Assembly: GCA_963755635.1 (NCBI GenBank)
Contig: CAVWKS010000010.1
Location: 399,055 to 463,054, forward strand
Direction: 5' to 3'
Length of the DNA stretch: 64,000 bases
Source of the DNA: AC-32 sp963755635
Lineage (GTDB): Bacteria > Actinomycetota > Thermoleophilia > Gaiellales > Gaiellaceae
Positions 1 to 8,304 of this stretch are shown here, piece after piece. Within the stretch, counting starts at the first letter, position 1. Each line of letters opens with the position of its first letter. The position numbers and the translations under genes are program-made. The notes beneath the pieces were generated by a model. That model searched no databases. It had not been told where the DNA came from and saw nothing but the letters and a program-made list of their open reading frames with translations.

Positions 1-624
1 ACGCCGATGCTGTTCGCACTCGGCTTCGTCTCGATGTTCGTGATCGGCGGCCTCTCCGGGATCTACCTCGCGGCGGTGCCGATCGACATCCACGTCTCCG
101 ACACGTACTTCGTCGTCGCCCACATCCACTACGTGCTCTTCGGCGGGTCGCTGTTCACGATCTTCGCCGGGATCTATTTCTGGTTCCCGAAGATGACCGG
201 CCGGATGTACGACGAGCGGCTCGGCAAGCTCCATTTCTGGTTGACGTTCATCGGCTTCAACCTGACGTTCTTCCCGATGCACTGGCTCGGGATCCAGGGG
301 ATGCCGCGGCGCGTCGCCGACTACGTGCCGCGCTTCGCCGACCTGAACCTGTTCATCTCGCTCGCGTCGTTCGGGCTCGGCGCCTCGACGCTCGTCTTTC
401 TCTACAACATGATCTACAGCTGGCGCTTCGGGCCGGCCGCCGAGGCGAACCCGTGGCGCTCGCTGACGCTCGAGTGGCAGGTCAGCTCGCCGCCGCCCAT
501 CTTCAATTTCGACGAGATCCCGCAGGTCGTGGGCAACCCGTACGAGTACGGGGTCGAGGGATTCCGGCACGCCGTCTTCAACGGAGATCGCGTCGGCGAG
601 CGCGAGGAGGTGCCGACCCGGTGA
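1..624 (+). CDS. ctaD: Cytochrome c oxidase subunit I, C-terminal part (partial)
   Basis: Carboxy-terminal 207 residues of haem-copper oxidase subunit I, the catalytic membrane subunit of an aa3-type terminal oxidase. The reading frame is open at base 1, so the gene starts upstream of the window. The helix-X motif VVAHIHYV is visible; by family knowledge its two histidines (visible residues 41 and 43) bind haem a3 and haem a. Several hydrophobic membrane segments follow, then a soluble tail. Its TGA stop overlaps the GTG of the next gene, so translation is probably coupled. Identification is secure. Confidence 0.95.
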   Translation, partial: TPMLFALGFVSMFVIGGLSGIYLAAVPIDIHVSDTYFVVAHIHYVLFGGSLFTIFAGIYFWFPKMTGRMYDERLGKLHFWLTFIGFNLTFFPMHWLGIQGMPRRVADYVPRFADLNLFISLASFGLGASTLVFLYNMIYSWRFGPAAEANPWRSLTLEWQVSSPPPIFNFDEIPQVVGNPYEYGVEGFRHAVFNGDRVGEREEVPTR

Positions 625-1475
625 ATCAGCAGGCGAAGCACGTGCTCGTGATCGCGAACGAGACGGTGGCCGGGCGCGGGCTGATCGAGGCGCTGAAGCG
701 GCTGGGCGCGGAGGGGCCGCTGCGCGTGACGGTCGTGGCGCCGGTGAACCAGCCGCGCGAGGGCTACGTCGTCTACGAGGACACTCGGCGAGCCTCCGCA
801 GGAAGGCGGCTCGACAGGACGCTCGCGGCGCTGCGTGAGGAGGGCATCGCCGCGTCCGGCCACGTCGTCGAGGCCGATCCCGTCGCGGCGCTCCGTGACG
901 CGCTCGCGCAGCTCGAGCCGCGTCCCGACCAGATCATCGTCTCGACCCACCCGCGCCAGCGCTCCGGCTGGCTGCGGCGGAACGTCGTCGAGCGGATCCA
1001 GCGGGCGGCCGACGGCATCCCGGTCGAGCACGTCGTCGTGGACCTGGACGAGGAGAAGGGCGGCGAGGCGAACGTCCTCGTGGTCGCGAACGAGACGCTC
1101 GTCGGCGACGCGCTGCTCGACAAGATCCGCGAGCGCGCCGCGAAGGCCCCGGCTTCGTTTCTGATCATGTGCCCGCAGAGCGACACGTCGTCGGCCGAGC
1201 ACCCGGAGGCTGAGCGGCGCCTGCGCCGCGCGCTGACGATCCTGCGCGGCGAGGGCATCGATGCCCACGGCCAGGTCGCGCATCCCGACCCGTTCACCGC
1301 GGCCTCGCAGGCGGCCCAGGACGAGCGCGTCGACGAGATCATCGTCTCGACCTTCCCCGGCGAGAACCGTTCCAACTGGCTGCGCGGCGATCTCGTCAAC
1401 CGGCTGCGCAAGTCGACCGGGCTGCCGGTGGACCACATCGAGGTCGACCCCGAGCCCGAGGCTGCGCCGGTATGA
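621..1475 (+). CDS. Tandem universal-stress-like (Usp/HUP-fold) protein in the cox locus
   Basis: A 284-residue cytoplasmic protein built of two similar halves of about 140 residues. Each half opens with a beta strand ending in ANET (VLVIANET, VLVVANET) and carries IIVST followed by a Gly/Asn-rich segment and SxWLR, as in universal-stress-type alpha/beta domains. The GTG start at 621 overlaps the ctaD stop, follows GAGGAGG and fits the domain boundary; an upstream extension would run back through ctaD. The gene sits between oxidase subunits I and III and shares its domain with the gene at 2071, so a role in regulating or assembling the oxidase is possible but only inferred. Confidence 0.8.
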   Translation: MNQQAKHVLVIANETVAGRGLIEALKRLGAEGPLRVTVVAPVNQPREGYVVYEDTRRASAGRRLDRTLAALREEGIAASGHVVEADPVAALRDALAQLEPRPDQIIVSTHPRQRSGWLRRNVVERIQRAADGIPVEHVVVDLDEEKGGEANVLVVANETLVGDALLDKIRERAAKAPASFLIMCPQSDTSSAEHPEAERRLRRALTILRGEGIDAHGQVAHPDPFTAASQAAQDERVDEIIVSTFPGENRSNWLRGDLVNRLRKSTGLPVDHIEVDPEPEAAPV

Positions 1476-2068
1476 GCGTGCACGCCGAAGCGCACGCCGC
1501 GCACCCGCCGGCCGCGAACCAGAGCTCGCGTGTCGACGCCCGCACGCTCGGGATGTTCCTCTTCATCGCGTCGGAGATCATGCTCTTCGGCTCGTTCTTC
1601 ACCGCCTACTTCTTCGTGCGGGTCGCGGCCGGCACGGCGTGGCCGACCCCGCCGTACGAGCTGCCGGTGTTCGTGGCGGGGATGAACACGATCATCCTCG
1701 TGACGTCGAGCTTCACGATGCACTGGGCGCTGCAGTCGATCAAGCGCGGCAACCACTCGGGACTGAAGGCGGGCCTGTCGCTGACCTTCCTGCTCGGCCT
1801 GACGTTCCTGCTGACGCAGATCCTCGAGTACTCGCGGATCGGCTTCGCGCCGTACACGAACGCGTTCGGGACGGTCTTCTTCTGCCTGACCGGGCTGCAC
1901 GGCGCCCACGTCTTCGTCGGGCTGACGATCCTGCTCGTCGCGACGGTCCGCTCGTTTCGCGGCCACTACTCGCCGGAAGCGCATCTCGGAGTCGAGATCC
2001 CCGGCATCTACTGGCACTTCGTGGACGTGATGTGGATCGTGGTCTACACGACGGTCTACATCCTCTAG
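1472..2068 (+). CDS. ctaE: Cytochrome c oxidase subunit III
   Basis: A 198-residue polytopic membrane protein of the haem-copper oxidase subunit III family. Visible family features are an N-terminal segment with GMFLFIASEIMLFGSFF, a central THW-like region (FTMHWAL), GLHGAHVFVG, and the C-terminal YWHFVDVMWIVVY. It starts with ATG overlapping the previous stop by four bases, so it belongs to the same operon as ctaD and the Usp gene. The short length suggests a five-helix form lacking the first two helices of longer homologues. Confidence 0.93.
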   Translation: MSVHAEAHAAHPPAANQSSRVDARTLGMFLFIASEIMLFGSFFTAYFFVRVAAGTAWPTPPYELPVFVAGMNTIILVTSSFTMHWALQSIKRGNHSGLKAGLSLTFLLGLTFLLTQILEYSRIGFAPYTNAFGTVFFCLTGLHGAHVFVGLTILLVATVRSFRGHYSPEAHLGVEIPGIYWHFVDVMWIVVYTTVYIL

Positions 2069-2070
2069 CC

Positions 2071-2715
2071 GTGAAGAATCCGCTCAGGAGCGAGGCCGAC
2101 GCATTCCAGTTCCTGCTGGGCGCGGCGGTCTACTTCGGCCTGATCGCGATCGCCGGGGTGATCAACGCGTGGGCCGGGCTCGCGGTCTTCGTGGTCCTGA
2201 GCGTGATCGTCGTGCTGTGGTGGCTGCGCGCACGGCGTGTCGAGGTGGCGCGGAAGGAGGCGCCTCGCAGCCGCAGCGGGCCGGACGAGCGGCGGATCCT
2301 CGTGATCGCGAACGAGACGGTCGGTGGCCGCGAGCTCCGGGACCGGATCGCGGAGCGAGCTCATGGGCAGCGGGCCGAGGTCCTGGTCGTCACCCCTGCG
2401 CTGAACACGCCGCTCAAGCACTTCACGTCGGACATCGACGGCGCTCGCAAGGAGGCCGGCAAGCGGCTGGAGGACAGCCTGGCGCGCCTACGAGGAGCCG
2501 GGCTCGAAGCCCGTGGCGAGGTCGGCGACGGGGACCCGCTGCAGGCGATCGAGGACGCGCTGCGCACCTTCGGCGCTGACGAAGTGATCATCTCGACGCA
2601 TCCCGAAGGCCGCTCCAACTGGCTCGAGCGCGGCGTCGTCCAGGGCGCGCGCGACCGTTTCGAGGTCCCGATCACGCACGTCGTGGTCGACCTCGAGGCC
2701 GAGGACGCCGGCTAG
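2071..2715 (+). CDS. Membrane-anchored universal-stress-like protein
   Basis: A 214-residue protein with two predicted membrane helices in the first 50 residues (FQFLLGAAVYFGLIAIAG and LAVFVVLSVIVVLWWL), then a basic linker and one universal-stress-like domain (ILVIANETVGG near residue 74, EVIISTHPEGRSNW near 173) closely resembling each half of the protein at 621. The GTG start at 2071 lies two bases after the ctaE stop. The N-terminal hairpin could be a small oxidase-associated subunit fused to a Usp domain. It ends convergently, overlapping the cytochrome c stop by four bases. Confidence 0.75.
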   Translation: MKNPLRSEADAFQFLLGAAVYFGLIAIAGVINAWAGLAVFVVLSVIVVLWWLRARRVEVARKEAPRSRSGPDERRILVIANETVGGRELRDRIAERAHGQRAEVLVVTPALNTPLKHFTSDIDGARKEAGKRLEDSLARLRGAGLEARGEVGDGDPLQAIEDALRTFGADEVIISTHPEGRSNWLERGVVQGARDRFEVPITHVVVDLEAEDAG

Positions 2716-3314
2716 TGCTTGCCGCCTGACGACGCGACGAACTTCGCGACCGCCATGATCTGAGCCGGCGTCAGCTGACCCTTGAAGGCGGGCATGATCG
2801 CGCCGCCGTTTGTTACCTGCCGCACCGCGCGCGCGAGGCTCGGCTTGAGGTCGTCCAGGTTCGGCCCGACCGTTCCGTTCGTGCCCGCCGCAGCGAGCGT
2901 GTGGCAGCTGCCGCAGTTCGCGGTGAAGATGTCCTTGCCGCTGGTCGGGGAGCCGCCGCCGGCGCCCGGCACGCCCGCGGAGGCGGCGACGAACGCCGAG
3001 ACGTCCTGGGCGTCCGTGCCGGTCACGAGGTTCGCGGGCATCTTGCTGCTCGCGAGCGAGATCTGCTGACGGACGACCTGCTGGATCGTGATCTGCTTGT
3101 AGCCCTGCTGCCGGTCCGAGGCGAAGGCGTCGTCGAGGTTCGGCCCGACCGTGCCGTGCGTGCCTGCGGCAGCGAGCGTGTGGCAGCCGCCGCACTTGGC
3201 GAGGAAGAGCTGCTTGCCGTGGCCCGAGTCGCCGCCCTTGACGATCCCGCCCGTGCCGCACCCCGCCGCGAGCAGCGCGGCCACGAGCGCGAGGACGGCC
3301 GCGCCCGCCCGCAC
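2712..3314 (-). CDS. Diheme c-type cytochrome lipoprotein
   Basis: A 200-residue exported electron carrier. A hydrophobic signal ends in the lipobox LLAAGC (Cys19), so it is probably lipid-anchored outside the membrane. Two c-type domains follow: CGGCH at 41-45 with a likely axial Met in SSKMP (92), and CGSCH at 134-138 with Met in AIMPAF (174). The halves are similar (both have HTLAAAGT and TVGPNLDD), pointing to internal duplication. Its neighbourhood suggests it donates electrons to the adjacent aa3 oxidase. The GTG start overlaps the STAS gene stop (TAGTG), so the two are translationally coupled. Confidence 0.88.
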   Translation of the reverse strand: MRAGAAVLALVAALLAAGCGTGGIVKGGDSGHGKQLFLAKCGGCHTLAAAGTHGTVGPNLDDAFASDRQQGYKQITIQQVVRQQISLASSKMPANLVTGTDAQDVSAFVAASAGVPGAGGGSPTSGKDIFTANCGSCHTLAAAGTNGTVGPNLDDLKPSLARAVRQVTNGGAIMPAFKGQLTPAQIMAVAKFVASSGGKH

Positions 3315-3667
3315 TATGCCGACGAAGAGATTTGCTCGACCGCCTCGGCGCGCGTCGGGTAGATGGTGAAGACGCGGTCGAGGCCGGTGATCTCGAAGAT
3401 CTTCGTGATGTTGCGGTCGTTGCAGACGAGCGAGAGCTGACCGTCGTTCGTGCGCAGCCGCTTGACGCCGCCGACGAGCACGCCGAGCGTCGTCGAGTCG
3501 ATGAACGTCGTGTTCGAGAAGTCGACCACGACCTCCTTGGCACCCTTGGCGATCGCGTCGAGCAGTTCTTGCTTGAACTCCGGCGCCGTGTAGAGGTCGA
3601 CCTCGCCCGAGAGCGAGATCACGTAGAGGCCGTCGCCGACCTGCTCGGTGCTGATGTCGAAGTTCAC
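3314..3667 (-). CDS. STAS-domain anti-sigma factor antagonist
   Basis: A 117-residue single STAS domain of the SpoIIAA/RsbV type. Such proteins are phosphorylated on a conserved Ser by a serine kinase/anti-sigma factor and, when dephosphorylated, bind it and free the sigma factor. The phosphoacceptor lies in FIDSTTLGVL (Ser58). No RsbW-like kinase is seen next to it. The start is GTG; a TAGACT box nine bases upstream on the same strand suggests a near-leaderless transcript. Coupling to a cytochrome c gene is unusual. Confidence 0.88.
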   Translation of the reverse strand: MNFDISTEQVGDGLYVISLSGEVDLYTAPEFKQELLDAIAKGAKEVVVDFSNTTFIDSTTLGVLVGGVKRLRTNDGQLSLVCNDRNITKIFEITGLDRVFTIYPTRAEAVEQISSSA

Positions 3668-3679
3668 GCGCGCCGGAGT

Positions 3680-4555
3680 CTAGCGGTGCGACTTCGGCAG
3701 GAACGCCTGAAGCTGCGCGATCGTCTGGCGCGCGATCTGCGCCTGGGCTCCCTGCGGCTCCAGCTTCACGTAGCGCCGGTATGCCGCGAGTGCGATCCGC
3801 GCCTGTTTCGGATCGGCGGAGAGCTGCAGCGACTGCTGAGCCACGCTTGCGAGCTGCAGCTGGGCGTTCGCCTCCTGCGAGGTCCCGCGCGAGGCTGTCG
3901 CGAGCTGCTGGTAGACCTGCTCCGCCTTCTGGAACGCCGTGCTCATCTTCGTGAAGGCGGTCTGCGCCTGGGTCTTGAGCGTCTGGCTGAGCGGGTCTCC
4001 TGTGAACGCCTGCCCGAAGGTGGAGTTCAGGTCGACGCCGGGCGGCGTCGCGTTCTCTGCGGTCAGCGCGGCCTGCGCAGCCGACGCGTTGTTGCGAGCC
4101 GTCTCGGCCGTGCCCTGGTAGATGCTCGCCAGCTGGTTGAGGACGTCGAGGTTCCTCGGCTGCACTGCGAGCGCGCTCTTCAGAGTCGCGGTCGCAGCCG
4201 TCGTGTTCTGCTGCTGCTGGTAGAGCCGCGAGAGGTCGAGATACGCCTCCATGTTGTTCGGGTGCGCGGTGATTTTCGTCTGGTCGTCCTTGATCTGCGA
4301 GCCGACCGAGGTGCCACTGCTGCCCTTGAAGAGGTTGCTGAGAACGTCGCCGATGCCGGTCGAGCCCGACCCGACGCCGAGCACGACGAATCCGAGAGCG
4401 AAGACGACCGCGAGCAGGACGTAGATCACCTTCGCGTGGCGCCGGAGGCGCGAGAAGAAGAGCTGCTCCTCCCAGCTGGGCGCCGACTGCCGCTTCTTCG
4501 GCCGCGCCGCCGCTTCCGCGCGCTTGCGCTGTGCCTGTGCCGCTCCTCGGGCCAT
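3680..4555 (-). CDS. Membrane-anchored tetratricopeptide-repeat protein
   Basis: A 291-residue protein with a basic, Ala-rich cytoplasmic N-terminus, one membrane helix near residues 44-63 (VIYVLLAVVFALGFVVLGVG) and an extracytoplasmic region with TPR-like helix pairs (AYLDLSRLYQQQQN; ATLKSALAVQPRNLDVLNQLA). A long Gln/Ala-rich stretch may be coiled coil. TPR proteins are protein-binding scaffolds; no partner can be named. The ATG is preceded by TACCCT at a six-base distance, inside the end of the adenosine deaminase gene. Confidence 0.7.
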   Translation of the reverse strand: MARGAAQAQRKRAEAAARPKKRQSAPSWEEQLFFSRLRRHAKVIYVLLAVVFALGFVVLGVGSGSTGIGDVLSNLFKGSSGTSVGSQIKDDQTKITAHPNNMEAYLDLSRLYQQQQNTTAATATLKSALAVQPRNLDVLNQLASIYQGTAETARNNASAAQAALTAENATPPGVDLNSTFGQAFTGDPLSQTLKTQAQTAFTKMSTAFQKAEQVYQQLATASRGTSQEANAQLQLASVAQQSLQLSADPKQARIALAAYRRYVKLEPQGAQAQIARQTIAQLQAFLPKSHR

Positions 4556-4559
4556 CTAC

Positions 4560-5567
4560 TTAGGGTATCTGGCTTTCGACGGGGTGGAAGGCCTCCCAGC
4601 GGAAGGCGGTCCCGATCGCCTCGAGCCGGCTGGCGGTCTCGGGATCGCAGAGCGCTCCCTCCAGGCCGGCCAGGAAGAAGTCGCGCGGATCGAGGCCGAG
4701 CGCGACGGCGGCCTCGCAGTCGCGGGTCAGGTCCGTGCCGAACATGGCGGGATCGTCCGTGGAGATCGAGCAGCGCACCCCGGCGCCGACGAGCTGCGGC
4801 AACGGGTGCTCGTCGAGCGACGGGACCGCGCGGGTTCGCAGGTTCGAGATCGGACAGACGTCGAGCACCGTCCCGCGGTCTGCGAGCTCACGGACAAGGG
4901 CCGGGTCGTCCACCGCGCGGATGCCGTGCCGCAGCCGGTCAGCCTGAAGCGCGTCGAGCGCGCCGCGAATCGATTCCGGCCCGGCCACTTCGCCCGCGTG
5001 TGGCACGGACGCGAGGCCGAGCTCGCGCGCGAGGGTGAACACCGGCTCGTAGGGCTCCGGCGGGAACTCCGCCTCGAGCCCGCCGAGCCCGACGCCGACC
5101 ACGCCCCGGTCCCGGTACTTCGCCGCGTAGCGAACGAGCTCTTCGGCCTGGTCGAGAGGGCAGCCGCGGTAGATGTCCGGCGTCAGCCGCACCTCCACGC
5201 CGTGCAGCTCACGCGCCTCCTGTGCTCCGTCGCAGTAGCCCGCGAAGATCTCGTCCCAGCCGATCCCCCGGGCGACGCGTTCGGCCGGCGAGAAGATCGC
5301 CTCGATGTAGACGGCTCCGTGCGAGGCGGCTTCTTCCGCGTAGTCCACGACGACTTGGCGGAAGTCCTGCTCGGTGCGCAGCGCGTTGGTGGTCAGGATC
5401 CAGACGTCGATGAAGTGCGCGAAGTCGCGGAAGTCGTAGAGCGCCTGGAGCTCTTCCTCGGTGTCGGCCGGCAGCGCGTAGTCGTTGCGCCGCGCGATCT
5501 CCAGCAGCGTCGCGGGGCGAACTGTGCCCTCGAGATGGACGTGGAGCTCGATCTTGGGGTACGTCAT
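4560..5567 (-). CDS. add: Adenosine deaminase family protein
   Basis: A 335-residue zinc-dependent deaminase of the adenosine/adenine deaminase family. The metal-binding ELHVHLEG lies at residues 7-14, with later motifs including VGVGLGGLEAE, PHAGE (catalytic-site His and Glu), RLRHGIRA and STDDPAMF (metal Asp). These motifs support hydrolysis of adenosine to inosine and ammonia in purine salvage, although adenine or other purines cannot be excluded. ATG at 5567 is chosen because ELHVHLEG is normally near the N-terminus and the ATG overlaps the tatC stop by four bases. Confidence 0.88.
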   Translation of the reverse strand: MTYPKIELHVHLEGTVRPATLLEIARRNDYALPADTEEELQALYDFRDFAHFIDVWILTTNALRTEQDFRQVVVDYAEEAASHGAVYIEAIFSPAERVARGIGWDEIFAGYCDGAQEARELHGVEVRLTPDIYRGCPLDQAEELVRYAAKYRDRGVVGVGLGGLEAEFPPEPYEPVFTLARELGLASVPHAGEVAGPESIRGALDALQADRLRHGIRAVDDPALVRELADRGTVLDVCPISNLRTRAVPSLDEHPLPQLVGAGVRCSISTDDPAMFGTDLTRDCEAAVALGLDPRDFFLAGLEGALCDPETASRLEAIGTAFRWEAFHPVESQIP

Positions 5568-6331
5568 TCGGTTGCGGTGGCCGTGCTCGACTCCGAGCGC
5601 CAGCGCGGCTCGAAGAACGTCGCGAGCCCGATCGAGAGCACGTAAAGCGAGACGAGCGGGATCACGGAGAGGACCGTCGAGACCGGGTCGACGCCGGGCA
5701 GCAAAACGCCGATCACGCACATCACGAAGACCCCCATGCGCCAGGTCTGCCGCAGCTGCCGCGCGCTCAGGATCCGCAGCCGGACGAGCGCGAGCACGAA
5801 CACCGGCACCTCGAACGCGAGCGCCACGCCGAGCAGCACGAAGCTGACGAAGCGGTAGTAGTCGCGGGCCCGGACCATGATCTGGAAGTGCGACGAGTCG
5901 TAGTTCGTCAGGAAGTGGATCGCGGGCGGCAGGATCACGTAGTAGCCGAAGGCCACGCCGCCCAGGCCGAGCAGCGTCGCGAAGCCGACGAGGAGCGCCA
6001 TCGAGCGCTGCCGGTGCTCTTCGAACGCGGGGGCGAGGAAGGCCCAGAGCTGCCAGAAGATGACCGGCAGCGCGAGCAGGAACGCGGCCCAGAGGCTGAC
6101 CCAGATCGAGGTCGCGAACGGCTCGATCGGGCTGAAGGTCGTCGGCTTGCGCAGATCAGGCGGCAGCGGGCGGTTGAGCCAGTGCAGCAGATGGCCGTGG
6201 AAGACGTAGGTGACCACGAACGCCGCGGCGAGCGCGCCGAGCGAGACGATCAGCCGCGTCCGCAGCTCGCCGAGGTGCTCGACCAGCGTCGCCTCCTCGC
6301 CGTGGCGCAGGCGCCGCGGGAACGGCCTCAT
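5564..6331 (-). CDS. tatC: Sec-independent protein translocase TatC
   Basis: A 255-residue integral membrane protein that recognises twin-arginine signal peptides in the Tat system. Family signatures are the N-terminal LVEHLGELRTRL, the FxPxEPF loop (FSPIEPFATSIW), ALPVIFWQLWAFLAPAF and GVLLPGVDPVS, with about six hydrophobic segments. The start at 6331 lies two bases after the tatA stop, forming a tatA-tatC pair. Rieske and FAD proteins in the window are possible kinds of Tat substrate, but this is only context. Confidence 0.95.
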   Translation of the reverse strand: MRPFPRRLRHGEEATLVEHLGELRTRLIVSLGALAAAFVVTYVFHGHLLHWLNRPLPPDLRKPTTFSPIEPFATSIWVSLWAAFLLALPVIFWQLWAFLAPAFEEHRQRSMALLVGFATLLGLGGVAFGYYVILPPAIHFLTNYDSSHFQIMVRARDYYRFVSFVLLGVALAFEVPVFVLALVRLRILSARQLRQTWRMGVFVMCVIGVLLPGVDPVSTVLSVIPLVSLYVLSIGLATFFEPRWRSESSTATATE

Positions 6332-6333
6332 TG

Positions 6334-6528
6334 CTAGCTCTTGGGGGGTTCGTCCGCCGCGGGCGGCGGCAGCTCGGCCTGGTCGTCCTTGCCGGAGAGC
6401 GAGTCCTTGAACTCGCGCATGCCCTTGCCGAGCGAGCGGCCCATCTCTGGCAGCCGCTTCGGGCCGAAGACGAGCAGCGCCACGACCAGGAGAAGAATTA
6501 TCCCGGAGATACCGATCTCGGGAACCAT
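6334..6528 (-). CDS. tatA: Twin-arginine translocase subunit TatA
   Basis: A 64-residue protein with the TatA/E layout: a short N-terminus, one membrane helix (IILLLVVALLVF), the FGPKRLPE hinge, an amphipathic helix (MGRSLGKGMREFKDSL) and a charged, Pro-rich tail. TatA oligomers form the translocation pore with TatC, encoded immediately downstream. Its start lies only about 35 bases from the divergent SDR gene, so both promoters must be compact. Confidence 0.93.
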   Translation of the reverse strand: MVPEIGISGIILLLVVALLVFGPKRLPEMGRSLGKGMREFKDSLSGKDDQAELPPPAADEPPKS

Positions 6529-6563
6529 GCCTCAAGCGTAGCGCGTTGGGGTATGGGGCGATA

Positions 6564-7511
6564 GTGGCGCGAAAGAAAGCCCTTTCCGAGCAGGTGGTCG
6601 TCGTGACAGGCGCCTCGAGCGGCCTGGGCCGCGCGATCGCGCGCGGGGCGGGCGAACGGGGCGCGAAGGTGGTCGTCACGGCGCGCAACGAAGAGGCGCT
6701 CTCGAACTGCGTCGAGGAGATCGAGCGGGCGGGCTCCGAGGCGCTTGCGTTGCCGGCCGACTGCGTGGAGCAGGAGCAGGTCGAGCAGGTGGTCGCGCAG
6801 GCGATCGAGCGCTTCGGCCGGATCGACACCTACGTCGCGAACGCGATCGTGACCGTCTACGCCGAGGCCGAGCGGCTCGTGCCCGAAGAGCTCCGCCGCG
6901 TGATGGACGTCAACTTCTTCGGCGTCGTCTACGGCTACTGGGCCGCGCTGCCGCACCTGCGGGCGAGCAAGGGGACGTTCCTGCACGTCAGCTCGGCGCT
7001 CGCCTACCGCGGGATCCCGCTGCAGGCCGCGTACTGCTCGTCGAAGGCGGGCCTGCGCGCGTTCTTCGAGTCGGCGCGGGTCGAGGAGCAGAAGAAGGGC
7101 ACGGGCGTCGCGATCTCGCTGGTCCTGCCCGGCGCGATCAACACGCCGCAGTTCGACCGCGACCGCCAGAAGATCGGCTACCAGCCGCAGCCCGTGCCGC
7201 CGATCTACCAGCCGGAGCCGTTCGCCGAGGCGACGCTGCGCTGCGCCGAGCGGCCGATCCGCGAGCTGCCGATCTCGTGGGGCGCGCAGAAGGCGCTCTG
7301 GGGCCAGAAGCTCGCGCCGCGGGCGGGCGACTGGATCCTGCGCCGCAACGGGTGGAAGAGCCAGCACACCGACGAGCCGAAGGCGCTCGACGCGCCCGAC
7401 AACCTCTTCGGTACGCTGCCCGGAGACCCCGGAGCTCACGGCCGGTTCGACGACAAGTCGCGTGGCTCCACGGTTTGGACGACGCTGCGGCTGCTGTTGC
7501 CGAAGGGCTGA
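6564..7511 (+). CDS. Short-chain dehydrogenase/reductase
   Basis: A 315-residue NAD(P)-dependent oxidoreductase of the classical SDR fold. The cofactor loop TGASSGLG is near residue 16, with later motifs ANAIV (in place of NNAG), a catalytic Ser (VSSALAY) and YxxxK (YCSSK). The C-terminal extension of about 80 residues past the fold resembles oxidoreductases annotated as substrate-unknown. GTG at 6564 is preferred because a TATGGG box lies six bases upstream; an in-frame TTG at 6546 would add six residues. The substrate is unknown. Confidence 0.85.
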   Translation: MARKKALSEQVVVVTGASSGLGRAIARGAGERGAKVVVTARNEEALSNCVEEIERAGSEALALPADCVEQEQVEQVVAQAIERFGRIDTYVANAIVTVYAEAERLVPEELRRVMDVNFFGVVYGYWAALPHLRASKGTFLHVSSALAYRGIPLQAAYCSSKAGLRAFFESARVEEQKKGTGVAISLVLPGAINTPQFDRDRQKIGYQPQPVPPIYQPEPFAEATLRCAERPIRELPISWGAQKALWGQKLAPRAGDWILRRNGWKSQHTDEPKALDAPDNLFGTLPGDPGAHGRFDDKSRGSTVWTTLRLLLPKG

Positions 7512-7521
7512 CCGAGGCCGC

Positions 7522-7527
7522 TAGCAT
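7522..7527 (+). promoter_or_regulatory. Putative -10 box TAGCAT, near-leaderless sufC start
   Basis: TAGCAT ends nine bases before the sufC ATG. The expected transcription start falls within a few bases of the start codon and no Shine-Dalgarno sequence fits between. Confidence 0.45.
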
Positions 7528-7536
7528 GACTTGGAC

Positions 7537-8304
7537 ATGGCTTTGCTCGAACTAAAAAATCTGCACGTCGCGCTCGAAGACGGAACCGAGATCGTCAAGG
7601 GCGTAGATCTCGCCGTGGGCAGCAACGAGGTGCACGCCGTCATGGGCCCCAACGGCTCCGGCAAGTCCACGCTCGCGTACGCGCTGATGGGGCATCCGGC
7701 GTACGTGATCAGCGAGGGCGAGATTCTGTTCGACGGCGAGGACGTGACCGCGCTCGGCGCGGACGAGCGCGCGCAGCGCGGCCTGTTCCTCGCGTTCCAG
7801 TACCCGCACGCGGTGCCGGGCGTGACCGTGACCAGCTTCATGCGCTCGGCGATCAACGCCGTGCGCAAGGCGCGCGCCGGAGGCGTCGACGATCCGATGC
7901 CGATCCCCGAGTTCCGCCAGGAGATGCTGGGCCAGATGGAGCGGCTGAAGATCCCGCGCGAGCTGGCGCAGCGCTACCTGAACGACGGCTTCTCGGGCGG
8001 CGAGAAGAAGCGCGTCGAGATCCTGCAGATGGCGATGCTCAAGCCGCGGATCGCGGTGCTCGACGAGACCGACTCAGGGCTCGACATCGACGCCCTGCGG
8101 GTCGTCGCGGACGGCATCCAGGATCTCGTCGGGCCCGAGATGGGCGCGCTCGTGATCACGCACTACCAGCGGATCCTCAACCACATCACGCCCGACTTCG
8201 TGCACGTCTTCGTCAACGGGCGGATCGTCGAGGAAGGCGGCCCCGAGCTGGCGCACAAGCTCGAGGCCAAGGGCTACAAGGCATACGAGGAGGCGGTCGC
8301 CTGA
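7537..8304 (+). CDS. sufC: Fe-S cluster assembly ATPase SufC
   Basis: A 255-residue ABC-type ATPase that powers the SufBCD scaffold for iron-sulfur cluster assembly in the cytoplasm. Walker A is GPNGSGKST near residue 36, the Q-loop is in LAFQYPHAVPG, the signature is FSGGEKKR, Walker B runs into LDETDSGLD (a SufC hallmark), and ITHYQRIL contains the switch His. ATG 7537 gives the standard N-terminus. The stop overlaps the sufB start (TGATG). Confidence 0.96.
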   Translation: MALLELKNLHVALEDGTEIVKGVDLAVGSNEVHAVMGPNGSGKSTLAYALMGHPAYVISEGEILFDGEDVTALGADERAQRGLFLAFQYPHAVPGVTVTSFMRSAINAVRKARAGGVDDPMPIPEFRQEMLGQMERLKIPRELAQRYLNDGFSGGEKKRVEILQMAMLKPRIAVLDETDSGLDIDALRVVADGIQDLVGPEMGALVITHYQRILNHITPDFVHVFVNGRIVEEGGPELAHKLEAKGYKAYEEAVA

